Of a DNA stretch of 64,000 bases, positions 24,401 to 36,152 are shown one piece after another. The DNA lies in the NCBI GenBank assembly GCA_933228675.1, contig OW121740.1, positions 35,260,292 to 35,324,291 on the forward strand. Reading direction: 5' to 3'. Within the stretch, counting starts at the first letter, position 1. Each line of letters opens with the position of its first letter. This DNA is from Stomorhina lunata (taxonomy: Eukaryota; Arthropoda; Insecta; Diptera; Rhiniidae). Under the pieces are notes generated by a model. It was given only the letters and a program-made list of their open reading frames with translations. It searched no databases and had not been told where the DNA came from. The position numbers and the translations under genes were made by a program.

Positions 24401-25255
24401 ATAAAACCCCATTTTAGTTAAATTCCAAGCAAACTAACCAAACAAAATTTTTCTTTCTCTCTTTCTTCTATTTTTCCTTTGAAAATTTTCTTTTCTTTTT
24501 CAATTATTCATCATAATTATTATATATAGCAAAAGCTTAAACAAACTTACCAATAAATATATATAAAAAAGTAGAAAAATCATTTAAAACCAAAAGTAGT
24601 AAATAAATATTAAGCAAATCAATATTAAGCAAACAAAAAAAAATCATCATCAAGAAATAGTTAAAACCAAGTGAAAACACTAAAAGTGTTAAAAAGCAAA
24701 CAAACTAGAGCTACAAGTTACAAAACCCAAGAAAAATCATCATCAGCACTTGTAATAAACTTTGAATACAAATCAAACAAGAAAAGGGCAACAGAAGCCA
24801 AAAAGTACCAGCATTAGAAGGAGCTTTTAAAGCAGCTTTTTAACACAGTTACACTTAAACACATACTCTATACTAATACATAAACACATTTAAATATTTT
24901 TCTATTAAGTTTAAAAAACTTTAATTAACACTATTTAAACAAAAACCAAAAAAAGAGCACCAACATTTTAAAAATAAATAAAATACACCGACAGCCTAAA
25001 TCACCTACACCCTATACCATAGAGCAAACATTTGAGTCAACAGCTGAGAGCAATAGGAAACCTTTTGCTACATTACCCTTACACTCTTCATCTGAAAATT
25101 CACCAACATCAACGGTAGCAGCAACAGCAGCAACAAAGCTTTTCAAACACAATCCAACTAGCAACAAAAACAACAAAATCACGACGACCACAACGAAAAA
25201 GAGCAATTTCACTTCGGCTGTTGCTGCTGCACCTCCGGCTCATACACAAAACGTC
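24401..25255 (+). promoter_or_regulatory. Probable 5' UTR/promoter region of the claudin-like gene
   Basis: CA-rich, AAAC-rich DNA typical of fly 5' leaders. The frame that leads into the coding exon is open from 24929 (after TAA at 24926) to a TGA at 25295, yet contains only one ATG (25256). No convincing TATA box or initiator could be picked out by eye. Confidence 0.4.
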
Positions 25256-27470
25256 ATGAATACGAGTAAAGTGAAAAAGCGTGATACCGATTTATGACTG
25301 GTGCGTACAAAGGGTGCCCTGGGCTTGGGCTCAAGCAGCGGTAGTCGCTATAAAGTGACTGCCCGCTGTGTACCGGAAGTTAGTATAACCTCACCGGTAA
25401 CACCACCCCTAGAGAGTCATGTTCAATATGGTTGTGGCAATAGTACTACTACCAGTACAAGTCATAATAATTGTAGCAATAGTCATGTAGCAGCAACAAC
25501 ACAATCACAGCCAACTTCACAACAACAACCACCACCACCACTAGCTACATCAACAACAACCACTACTAAGAATACTCCTCCTTCATCACTTAGTTTTTCA
25601 CATGAACAATATTTTAGTTTTCCCAAAAACACTAGCTCCAACAACACAACCACCACCATTACCACCCCCACCAACACCTCAGCCACTGGCAACATTTACA
25701 ACAACAAAACCAACAACTTCAACAACAATTATAATCATTTCAATAACATCAACAACATCAAGAATTTGAAGAATACAATATCAAATCAGACAAACAGTAA
25801 AAGTAAAAGTACCTTAGATTGTTTACCCTCACAAAGAAACGAAACTAATAGCAAAATTTTATCCTCAGGAGCGACATTAGTTGAGGAGGAAGATTTCAAT
25901 GAACTTACCGCCGTACCCACGACTACTGCACAACAACAACAGCAGCAAGGCACAACAACACCAACATCTGCAGCAGCTTCGGCAACAAAGCCCACAAACA
26001 TTGTGATATCATCCAACACCACCAATAATTCAATAGATTCCTCATCGAACAAAGGGAACAAACGCAAGGTGTCCAGACATTTGCCACCATTGAAACTACA
26101 AAGTAGCACAGCGGGTTCGGGGTTTTCAATAGCTCCTACGGCGGGTCAGGGGCCCTGTTCGACAATTGCAGCCACGGTAAGAAATGTGTTGCAACGTCAA
26201 CAGGCCTCTACAACAAGTCCTACCGGAAACACAAGCCAACAACAGCCACAAACAAAATCAAAACGTAAGACAACGACAGCGAATATAACCGCTTCCAAGG
26301 ACAGTGACGATTATAGTACTCCCATCAACGAGCATACTCCTCTATTCTCGGAACAACAGAAAGCTCCAATCGCAAACACCTCAGCCAACTCATCCTCCTC
26401 CACAACATCGCCCAATCAAAGCATAATTGCGAATTATCAAACATCAAATGTGTTAAACACCACCGTTGCTGCCTCTACTGCCACGCCCCAATACCACAAC
26501 AACTACAACAACAACAGCGGCTGCACAACCAACACCACCAATAACCACACCTTTAGTACTACTGCTGCTACTACTGCAACCACTACCACCTATTCGCACA
26601 ATTCAAAGACCACACGATCCTGGCCAGTGATCTATCGCAATCCCCATCACTACGACTACGAAGCTTTATATGCTTCCAATAACGCACGGCAACAGTACGT
26701 TGCACCCTCTGTAACCTTCAAACAGAACTGCTATTCGAATCAATTTAAACAATCGATTATCTACTCGTCCAGCAATGAGGACTTGACTACCATCAATGAA
26801 TGTGCTTCGGCGGATGGTGTGGTTGGCTCAAATGCAAATGGTGGTAGAAGCAGCAGTGGCAGCAGCAGTATTTTTGGTGGTGGCAATAGCAATACCAGTT
26901 GCAATAATCTGCAAAAACTCCAGACGCCACAACAGCAGCAGCAACAACAGCAACAAACGACTTGCTACTATTTCTCTCCCTCGCGTCACAACAGCATTTA
27001 TGAACATCCCTCGGCTGTTGTTGCCAGCTCATTGCAATTTGATCCTCATACCTCGGCGGCTACAACAGCGGCTGCAGCCGCCGCTGTGGAGTCTTTGCGA
27101 CGCAGCAATAGCATACTCTTGCGCAATAGCAGTTGTTCCTCGAAAATTATGCATCATTCAGGCGGAGGAGGTGGTGGCAACCTAGACAGCCCCACCTCGC
27201 TCAATTCGGGCATTGATGTTACCAGTAATGTTGGCTCCTCCTCGTGTTGCTCAAGTTGTTGTGTGGGCCCGCCACCCGTGCTCTTCCTATTTGTTACTCT
27301 ACTGATGACCACCAGTGCAACGGCAATGTTGTGCGCCGCCATTATGACCGATCATTGGGAACATGTCAAGTGGGATCGCATTAGTCTGGATCGTTATTCG
27401 AATCGTTCGAATCTACAGCTCGAATGGATAATGGAGGATAAGGTGGCGATGTTGAAGCCGGATAAGAGAA
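25256..27470 (+). CDS. Claudin/TMEM178-like four-pass membrane protein, exon 1 (in-frame TGA at codon 14)
   Basis: Exon 1 encodes a long low-complexity N-terminus rich in Thr, Asn, Ser and Gln. It includes the more protein-like stretch RSWPVIYRNPHHYDYEALYA, then CCSSCC, and the first membrane span PPVLFLFVTLLMTTSATAML, followed by TDHWEHVKWDR. TDHW after the first span is typical of TMEM178-type claudin relatives. The exon ends at GAGAA|GTAAGT (donor 27471, phase 1). The start is the problem: from codon 25301 no Met occurs for 616 codons (first is M at 27149). The only in-frame upstream ATG (25256) is followed after 13 codons by TGA at 25295, then CTG. Readthrough, non-AUG initiation, an unseen splice form or a sequence error are possible. 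A start at 27149 would give a shorter protein of about 326 residues. From 25301 through exon 4 the frame gives 942 residues. Confidence 0.8.
25295..25297 (+). promoter_or_regulatory. Candidate leaky stop codon (TGA-CTG)
   Basis: TGA separates the 13-codon frame starting at 25256 from the Met-less 616-codon stretch, with no shift of frame. The next base is C, the most permissive base after UGA in known readthrough cases, and the next codon, CTG, is also the commonest non-AUG start. Confidence 0.5.
25336..25368 (+). promoter_or_regulatory. Predicted RNA stem-loop 38 nt after the TGA
   Basis: The 5' arm CAGCGGTAGTCGCT (25336-25349) pairs with the 3' arm AGTGACTGCCCGCTG (25354-25368) across the loop ATAA. 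It gives 14 base pairs, 12 Watson-Crick and 2 G-U, with one bulged C. It is GC-rich for this AT-rich window and lies where stems stimulate readthrough in other genes. Confidence 0.55.
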
Positions 27471-30226
27471 GTAAGTAGATTTGGTTTGTATGTAAGGAGA
27501 ATGATATATTCCTTAAGTATTCTCAACTTTGGCCAGTTTTTCTAAAGAAATTTCAGAACCATTATCTATAAAACTGTGTGAGTCCAATACAAATGTTAGG
27601 TACAATTCCTTACAATTAAACCCCAAAAGTTTAAATAAATGTGAAAGGCAACACTAGGGTACTAACCTTTTTCAATTAGAATATCGATTAGTTAGACGCC
27701 ACAAAAAAGGCGACTAACTGATTCGACTGGAGAACAATGAAATTTGTAGGGTTTAACATTTTAATGTGTAACTACTTTGGATTTCTAATAACATATTTCG
27801 CAATACCAATACAAACTCGTGTGGTTCTATAATCGCCCAGAAGAACTCGAGAGTTTACTACATAAAAGTTAGGCAATCTTATCCCAATTTAAACGAGACA
27901 TGAAATCTTGACCCTACACTTCCAAAAATTAATTCTTAGTTCTATTGATAATGAAAATAAAGGGAACTGAAATGTATTTCCTTAGTGATTCTTTAATCAG
28001 CTGAAAGCATTTGTGGACTTGCATCTCAACCCTAGAATGCCATGACACCTTCAGCTTGGGGGCTGTTCACAAATTATGTAACACTATTTTCGAATCTAAG
28101 ACCTATCTTACTACAGTTAACCCCTATCTTACTACAGTTTGATTCAAAAATAAGACTCTTCTGGAAGAAAGGAGTAAAATGATAAATCTCTACGACGAAC
28201 TGGTAAGTTCTGCGCTGCTCATGATTTTGAGATCCCTGATGGACTAAATGACCTCGCTCAGTTTAAAAGGTTTTGTCGGACCTAACAATTCTTTAGGAAC
28301 GCATAATATTTTCAGAGCTTATTACCATTTTCTCAAGCAGAACTAATGATACTCGTAATGACAGAAACATTTGCCATTCGTATTCAGTCTTCAATAGACC
28401 TTTTGGAGTTAAATAGTATAAAGGACATACTGAGTCTTAGCACGGTTTCTAAATGGAATAATGCGACTAGGGTTAATTTTAATGCTCCTAAGACCTAATT
28501 TTGAGTGTTAACCCATATTTACCCGACATTTACTTCATTTGTATCTATTTATAAGTGCTTCCAAACCTATTAGTTCATTGGCGAAAATTTGCCGTATCTT
28601 TCGAGCTTTTCGATATACTGAGTCTTAGCATGAACTCGTTAGACCCAATTCTGAGTGTTAACCCATAAACAAGCGACTGAGCATTAGCTTATTACGTATT
28701 GATGTGTAGCTTAAATATTTAGAGGACAGACTTTCTTAATCCGACCGAAAATTCGCCGTAGAAAAGGGAAATGTGCTTTCAAACCTATTAATTCATTGGT
28801 TCATCGTCGCAATTCCACTCGTGTTTCACTAATCTTCGGTTTTTACATTCGACTAGGTTTTAAAGAAAATAGAAGAAAAACTCAGGCCGTTAGGCGAGTT
28901 AGCAGAAGTGTTGAGGAGTTCAAGTTTTGAACCTGAAAAGCCTAGATTTAACTAGGGCGACACAATCGACAACCGTAATAAGGCTGATTTAATCTGCAAA
29001 ACCGGCAAAGTTTTTATTCTGAGTTAAGAGTTGAGATCATGCCAATCTTTATTCATATGCAAATATACGCAGATGATTTATATAATTTAATAAAGCTAAA
29101 ACTCCAAACTTTAATACGGAATAAATTTAATTTTATAGGTTTTTTTGAAAAAAAAGTTATGTCCCAAGTAAACTATGTCTTTAAATTTTTCAAAATTTTA
29201 ATTTCATCTACATCAGTTTTTAGATCAACAAATATTTGTTATATTTTCAAAAGTAATTTTTCATTACTTAAGATAACAACTAATCATCCTTCCTTTTAAT
29301 ATTTGAATAATTAAGCCAAGGATTCAAAACAGTTTTGAATCATGCAACTAAAAATATTCCAAGAACTAAATGCTTTTAGAAAGAAAATACAAATAAATAT
29401 TAAAACGTTAATACAAAATTATGTACTTAAGTATGAAAATACATTTAATATGGAAACATTTCATATTAAATAAACATTAAAGTTCTGTAGGAAACCTATT
29501 AAATTGTCATTTTCCTAGATGTCAAACTAACTTTTACTTATACTTAATGCTACAGGAAAACTTAAACAGAGCAAAAATTAACTTATCGAGCATGCAACCT
29601 TGGCCTTATTCAAACAAGAGACATGTTAGACAATTACCTTTGAATTTAACTTCTTCCTTAACTCTTACGTACTTGATAATATTATAGAGACTAAAATCTA
29701 AAAAAAAATGCAGTCCTTTAACCTTAATCAGGCAGAAGCAGAATTTACCATTCCTACCTAGTCTTATACGTACATTGGCCCGTATAATACAAAATTTAGT
29801 AAAATGAAAAGAATGTAGAGGAAAAAACCTAATAATGACGATATGAACATCAAGTTTGGAAAAGAAAATATAAGTTTTATTTTCATTTCAATGCTGGCAG
29901 GGAGGTAAGCAGGCAGGAAGACAAAGCCATCGGAAAAAACTTTTTTCAGTTAAGCGTAACATCCAACATTTTATGAACTTCATTATGGAACTAAGGATTA
30001 AGTTTACGGTTTTAGGAAAGTGCAAACATTTTATTAAAGCATCAGTAATTGAGCCAAAACGTTTACGATACTGATACATATATTACGTATTTATTTAGTT
30101 TAGTATCATATTAACAAATACGTGATTCGTATTAAAGATTAAATTTAAAATAAAAAGAGTTAAAATTCAGTCAAGGTCTTTTAAATTGCCTTAAACAATG
30201 TTTGGAACCATTATCTATTACAACTA
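27471..30226 (+). other. Intron 1, first part; nothing recognisable
   Basis: AT-rich intron sequence of the claudin-like gene between donor 27471 and the satellite at 30.2 kb. The short open frames have no motifs and no gene is seen. Confidence 0.6.
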
Positions 30227-32688
30227 CACTATCACTAGGCCATAACTAGACCATGACTAGACTATGACTAGACTATGACTAGACTATGACTAGACTATGA
30301 CTAGACTATGACTAGACTATGACTAGACTATGACTAGACTATGACTAGACTATGACTAGACTATGACTAGACTATGACTAGACTATGACTAGACTATGAC
30401 TAGACTATGACTAGACTATGACTAGACTATGACTAGACTATGACTAGACTATGACTAGACTATGACTAGACTATGACTAGACTATGACTAGACTATGACT
30501 AGACTATGACTAGACTATGACTAGACTATGACTAGACTATGACTAGACTATGACTAGACTATGACTAGACTATGACTAGACTATGACTAGACTATGACTA
30601 GACTATGACTAGACTATGACTAGACTATGACTAGACTATGACTAGACTATGACTAGACTATGACTAGACTATGACTAGACTATGACTAGACTATGACTAG
30701 ACTATGACTAGACTATGACTAGACTATGACTAGACTATGACTAGACTATGACTAGACTATGACTAGACTATGACTAGACTATGACTAGACTATGACTAGA
30801 CTATGACTAGACTATGACTAGACTATGACTAGACTATGACTAGACTATGACTAGACTATGACTAGACTATGACTAGACTATGACTAGACTATGACTAGAC
30901 TATGACTAGACTATGACTAGACTATGACTAGACTATGACTAGACTATGACTAGACTATGACTAGACTATGACTAGACTATGACTAGACTATGACTAGACT
31001 ATGACTAGACTATGACTAGACTATGACTAGACTATGACTAGACTATGACTAGACTATGACTAGACTATGACTAGACTATGACTAGACTATGACTAGACTA
31101 TGACTAGACTATGACTAGACTATGACTAGACTATGACTAGACTATGACTAGACTATGACTAGACTATGACTAGACTATGACTAGACTATGACTAGACTAT
31201 GACTAGACTATGACTAGACTATGACTAGACTATGACTAGACTATGACTAGACTATGACTAGACTATGACTAGACTATGACTAGACTATGACTAGACTATG
31301 ACTAGACTATGACTAGACTATGACTAGACTATGACTAGACTATGACTAGACTATGACTAGACTATGACTAGACTATGACTAGACTATGACTAGACTATGA
31401 CTAGACTATGACTAGACTATGACTAGACTATGACTAGACTATGACTAGACTATGACTAGACTATGACTAGACTATGACTAGACTATGACTAGACTATGAC
31501 TAGACTATGACTAGACTATGACTAGACTATGACTAGACTATGACTAGACTATGACTAGACTATGACTAGACTATGACTAGACTATGACTAGACTATGACT
31601 AGACTATGACTAGACTATGACTAGACTATGACTAGACTATGACTAGACTATGACTAGACTATGACTAGACTATGACTAGACTATGACTAGACTATGACTA
31701 GACTATGACTAGACTATGACTAGACTATGACTAGACTATGACTAGACTATGACTAGACTATGACTAGACTATGACTAGACTATGACTAGACTATGACTAG
31801 ACTATGACTAGACTATGACTAGACTATGACTAGACTATGACTAGACTATGACTAGACTATGACTAGACTATGACTAGACTATGACTAGACTATGACTAGA
31901 CTATGACTAGACTATGACTAGACTATGACTAGACTATGACTAGACTATGACTAGACTATGACTAGACTATGACTAGACTATGACTAGACTATGACTAGAC
32001 TATGACTAGACTATGACTAGACTATGACTAGACTATGACTAGACTATGACTAGACTATGACTAGACTATGACTAGACTATGACTAGACTATGACTAGACT
32101 ATGACTAGACTATGACTAGACTATGACTAGACTATGACTAGACTATGACTAGACTATGACTAGACTATGACTAGACTATGACTAGACTATGACTAGACTA
32201 TGACTAGACTATGACTAGACTATGACTAGACTATGACTAGACTATGACTAGACTATGACTAGACTATGACTAGACTATGACTAGACTATGACTAGACTAT
32301 GACTAGACTATGACTAGACTATGACTAGACTATGACTAGACTATGACTAGACTATGACTAGACTATGACTAGACTATGACTAGACTATGACTAGACTATG
32401 ACTAGACTATGACTAGACTATGACTAGACTATGACTAGACTATGACTAGACTATGACTAGACTATGACTAGACTATGACTAGACTATGACTAGACTATGA
32501 CTAGACTATGACTAGACTATGACTAGACTATGACTAGACTATGACTAGACTATGACTAGACTATGACTAGACTATGACTAGACTATGACTAGACTATGAC
32601 TAGACTATGACTAGACTATGACTAGACTATGACTAGACTATGACTAGACTATGACTAGACTATGACTAGACTATGACTAGACTATGAC
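30227..32688. repeat. 11-bp satellite array (GACTA type), array 2, inside intron 1
   Basis: About 222 near-perfect copies of GACTATGACTA. The left edge is degenerate (ATCACTAGG, CCATAACTAGA, CCATGACTAGA), as expected at array margins. The right edge stops abruptly at GACGAGAAAG. It lies about 100 bp before the exon 2 acceptor of the claudin-like gene. Confidence 0.98.
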
Positions 32689-32792
32689 GAGAAAGATTTA
32701 GTATTAATAATTTTAAGAACTTCTAACAACTAATTTCGTAATGTTGATTATTCAATTTCACTTATTAATTATACTTTTCCTCCTCTTTCTAG

Positions 32793-33032
32793 CGGATCAT
32801 CGCTTTCGCCGCGATAATCTATTTCTGGTGCCCATGCATGGTGGCATTTGGACTTTATGCATAGATCTTCCGTTACACGAAATCCAAGAACTGAGACGAC
32901 ATCCAAAATTTCCCCGCAGTGCACCGACATGCCTTAACTATTTGGCTGGCTCAACGGAAAATGCCCGTGGCGAGGAGCAACGCAACGACTGGCAACATAG
33001 TGAGTCACAGACCACATTGCAGCCTCATTTAA
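32793..33032 (+). CDS. Claudin-like gene, exon 2 (first extracellular loop)
   Basis: The acceptor is CTCTTTCTAG at 32792. It continues the phase-1 frame as DHRFRRDNLFLVPMHGGIW and then TLCIDLP. GIWxxC is the GLWxxC signature of the claudin superfamily first loop, and a later Cys in PTCLNYL may be its disulphide partner. Two donors are possible, both leaving phase 1: GTACGT at 33033 (used here) and GTGAGT at 33000. They differ by 33 nt and 11 residues (SESQTTLQPHL region). The better consensus of GTGAGT means the shorter form may be the main one. Confidence 0.85.
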
Positions 33033-33780
33033 GTACGTATGGTACAATCTAGGTGTAATCATTTTTGTCTCTTCAATCTTATATTTCTTGATCTCTCTCT
33101 ATCAAAAAAAAAAAAAAAAACTCAAACTAATTGAAAACTGTACACACACACACATACACTTTTATATAACGATCTGTGTGCGTTGAATTTATTGGAAACT
33201 GTGCGAGACCACTTGGGCTCTATTTTCGGGAATTTTGAAGACATAAACCCGAAAAAGAAATGTTTAAAAATTTGTCTTAGCAGTAAAAATGTTTGAATAC
33301 AGAAATTATATAGAAATTAAATATTTTTCAAATTACCTATTAAGCCTAATTCGCCTAAGAATCTGTTCAGATCTGAGTCCAAGTGGCATGGGCATAGTAT
33401 CATTTATGTATGTGTAATTTAAATGTGATTAAAAATGTTTATCGCATTTTAAATGTTGTGTAAAAATACTTTAATATTAGTTTAAAATTGGTAAATACTT
33501 AATTTAGGTACTTTTGGAAAGGATACATGTAATGAAATGTTAAAGTAATTCAAAATCTTAAACTTTTAATTAAAAACAAATTTATTCAATAATCCAAATA
33601 TTCGATACGAAAGTGTTATTAAAAATTTTAAAATTGTTGAAAGAAAAACCTTTTGTATTTATAGACCTAATATATTGTGATTCGAAGTTTTTTGCGAATC
33701 GAAGTACACAGTGGGGCCCTTGATTTTTATTTATGGTCTTTCGATCCTTAGAAGATTGTGGTGTTATGCCGACAAACCAG
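33033..33780 (+). other. Start of intron 2; nothing recognisable
   Basis: Intronic AT-rich DNA with a poly(A) tract near 33105 and a CACACA tract. No gene or element is supported. Confidence 0.55.
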
Positions 33781-33785
33781 AAAAA

Positions 33786-34060
33786 CTTAAGGTAGAAGGC
33801 CAATGCACGCGGCAAGCGGCTGCGGCCGGCAATAAGCTGTTTTTTGACTTGTCAAATTTGAAGCGGCAATGGAAAAAAGTAGAACTTTGTTCTACTTTTA
33901 CGCGCGGCGGATTTTTTCAGTGCTGCCAGATTTAATTATATCCTTCTCAAATATATTTTTATATGAATATTTTTGTAAACAAACGCACATTTTATGTACT
34001 GTCAATACTACGAGCACCCGCAGCCGCATGCCGCGTGTATTGGCCTTGTACCCTAAACAT
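33786..34060. repeat. Foldback element 1 of an intronic cluster
   Basis: The arms at about 33786-33825 and 34019-34060 are inverted copies. CCGCATGCCGCGTGTATTGG on the right matches the inverse of the left arm with a few substitutions. Short open frames on both strands with similar N-termini (MPRALAFY, MPRVLALY) are consequences of this inverted repeat. Confidence 0.65.
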
Positions 34061-34249
34061 TTGAAGGCCAGCATTCGTGATGCCGCTGCTAAGATACGAT
34101 CCGATCACTTAAAAAGTGCTAGAAAATTGGTTCGATCGATAACACTGTGGTCGATTTTGACAGCTTTTTCTACCGAAAAGGGAGACAATGCCCACGAGGT
34201 CTCCCAACAAAGATGGAAAATAAATTATCTGAGGTCGTCAGTCGTTCAT

Positions 34250-34640
34250 AGAGTTTAGAGACTAGCGCTTAAAACACCGTAGAGTCAAACAGGGAGTTCC
34301 TTAGGGCGTAGTCCTAACGCCACTCCTGTTTAACTTCTACCTTTCTAAACTCCGAGCTCCATCCTTTTTACTTCGTCAGCACATGCCACAACTGTTGCAC
34401 ATAAGTTGCGATGTCGAAACAAGGTCCTTAAAGCACTAGCCGGCAATACTTGGGGAATGGACAAAGAAACCTTGCTGTCTACCTGTATGTACCGTCAACC
34501 CTACTACACTTAGTCCTGAGGATTTGTGGACTCATCCAGTAGAAGTAGCCCAATTTCTTGGCCTTGATCTCCAAACAGATCCCCTATAAAAACAAAATTA
34601 TAAAATTGTAAATGTTAGAGCTGTTACAACAACAACAACC
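34250..34640 (+). pseudogene. Non-LTR retrotransposon remnant, family B (Jockey-like 3' end)
   Basis: A degraded reverse transcriptase piece (RVKQGVP..., PLLFNFYLSKLRAPS) is joined by internal deletion to ALAGNTWGMDKETLLSTCM. The element C-terminus follows (LSPEDLWTHPVEVAQFLGLD), then a stop and a tail ending in CAACAACAACAACC. There are frameshifts and internal stops throughout. The last about 110 bp match the reverse-strand fragment at 57.6-57.9 kb. Confidence 0.75.
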
Positions 34641-34643
34641 TAG

Positions 34644-34874
34644 TGGGTAAAGATAAATCGAGTACGCTGAATTCAAAAGTGCTAACCATTTTTTTTTTAG
34701 CCTAGCTCTAGTTTTCGAGATATAGCGTTATAAAAAATGGAGGAGGTTGCGCAATAAATATTCGCGTAACTCGAAAACTGTTTTTTTTTAACTAAGTAAA
34801 AAATCGAAACTAGAACTAACCTACAAATACGGTTAGCACCATTGAATTCAGAGTACTCGATTTATCTTTACCCA
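34644..34874. repeat. MITE-like foldback element 2, 231 bp
   Basis: The terminal inverted repeats are about 44 bp. The left end is TGGGTAAAGATAAATCGAGT and onward; the right end inverted is the same with a few mismatches, through GAATTCAA and GTGCTAACC. The internal CTAGTTTTCGAGATATA motif also occurs at 56.6 kb. No coding capacity. Confidence 0.8.
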
Positions 34875-35164
34875 TTTGCTCGTTCTTTTGTTGGTAAAAA
34901 AAAAGTTGTCAAAATCGAACACAGTATAATTAATAAATTGTTAAAATAGGCAAATTTTCATCCGAATTCCTTCTAACATGCAAATACACGAACCTGTTAT
35001 ATTGGTTCTTGTAGCGACTTCCAGTCCAAACTATTTTAGGATGACCCTTTCTACACTTTGGTAGGGATTTTTCGTATATCAGGGTATCATTGATTTTTCA
35101 TGAACTTCGATTAGCAATTTTAAAACTAGAATGCTCTGCCTTTTTATTTTGTTGACTTGATGCT

Positions 35165-35304
35165 TGTTCCCGTACTCTAACGAAAGTACCCAAACTTACT
35201 CAAACTTGTTCCCGTATAAAATTTTCAATACAAATTGTTGTTTTTTGGGTAATTTCTGACAACTTCGGACTGTTTTGGGTTGTTTCGTTAGAGTACGGGA
35301 ACAA
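35165..35304. repeat. MITE-like foldback element 3, 140 bp
   Basis: Perfect 22-bp inverted ends: TTGTTCCCGTACTCTAACGA plus AA on the left, and its reverse complement on the right ending GTACGGGAACAA. The interior is non-coding. Confidence 0.75.
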
Positions 35305-35922
35305 ACATTTGATTAACTGTTTCCAATTTGTTGCGTAAGACTCCTCTGATCCATCACATTACCAACGATATCTTGCAGTGAATATCCTAGATCCATCAGT
35401 ATTGGATCTCGACACCTTGCAGTGAATTTCCTCGTTATTATTCTTCCAGCAATCTGAGTTTTAAGTTTTAGAACGACAGTGGAATATTACGAATTTCTTT
35501 GACTACTATAAAAGGCTTGCACAACACTGGAAGACTTGACATGAATATTATTACCATTAACTCATCGGAGATTGTTTCGTTCATTTTCAAAGTCATCAGC
35601 TTCTTAGACAGTATCACTTTCTTCCCCAAGGGCCATTGGGTTTGTGCACTTCAGACAATTTGATCAACTTTAGCAGATCTCGTACATTTTTTATTTAACT
35701 CATCTGCGTTATTTTGTTGACACTCAAACAATATTTTTCAGAGCCCAATAGTTTAATGGCCGAGTTTTGAATTTAGAAGCTTGTGACGCGGAACTATTTT
35801 CTATTAAAGATATTCACTGATAAAATAAGAATCAAATTAGTCAAAATTACGTATGGTTTATGGGTTGCAATTCGCTTAAGGCCGGAAAAAGTGTATGGTC
35901 CTACAAATTGGATTGAGATATA

Positions 35923-36152
35923 CCGGTATGTGCTGGAAATCGCGCGTTTTCAAATCGTTCGATTTCTGATATATTTTTGAGATAATTTCCCCTATTTCCA
36001 CAAACAAATTCAAACCAAATGAAAGATAAGATATAAGTCAAAAGGATTAAAACCCAAATTTTCATTTGTTTTAGGGAAATAACCGATAATTATCTCAAAA
36101 ATATATCAGAAATCGAACGATTAGAAAACGCTCGATTTCCAGCACATACCGG
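35923..36152. repeat. MITE-like foldback element 4, 230 bp with 65-bp arms
   Basis: The left arm 35923-35987 (starting CCGGTATGTGCTGGAAATCG) and the right arm 36088-36152 are reverse complements with about two mismatches in 65 bp, across a 100-bp loop. This is the best-preserved hairpin of the cluster. Confidence 0.88.

Noticed and set aside
25295..25297. Selenocysteine reading of the TGA
   Set aside because: No selenoprotein family resemblance and no SECIS element could be recognised. Ordinary readthrough or an alternative start is simpler.
25298..27149. Treating the whole Met-less stretch as 5' UTR of a 326-residue protein
   Set aside because: Not fully excluded, but more than 600 codons without a stop and protein-like stretches such as RSWPVIYRNPHHYDYEALYA argue for translation. 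Kept as an alternative in the exon 1 entry.
25483..27342. Several Val/Leu-rich reverse-strand frames under exon 1 of the claudin-like gene
   Set aside because: They are antisense shadows of ACA/CAA/AAC-rich codons, which give Val/Leu on the other strand.
33869..34258. 129-codon forward frame MEKSRTLFYFYARR...
   Set aside because: It overlaps a foldback and the 5' edge of a non-LTR remnant. A similar peptide arises from the inverted arm, so it is explained by the repeat.
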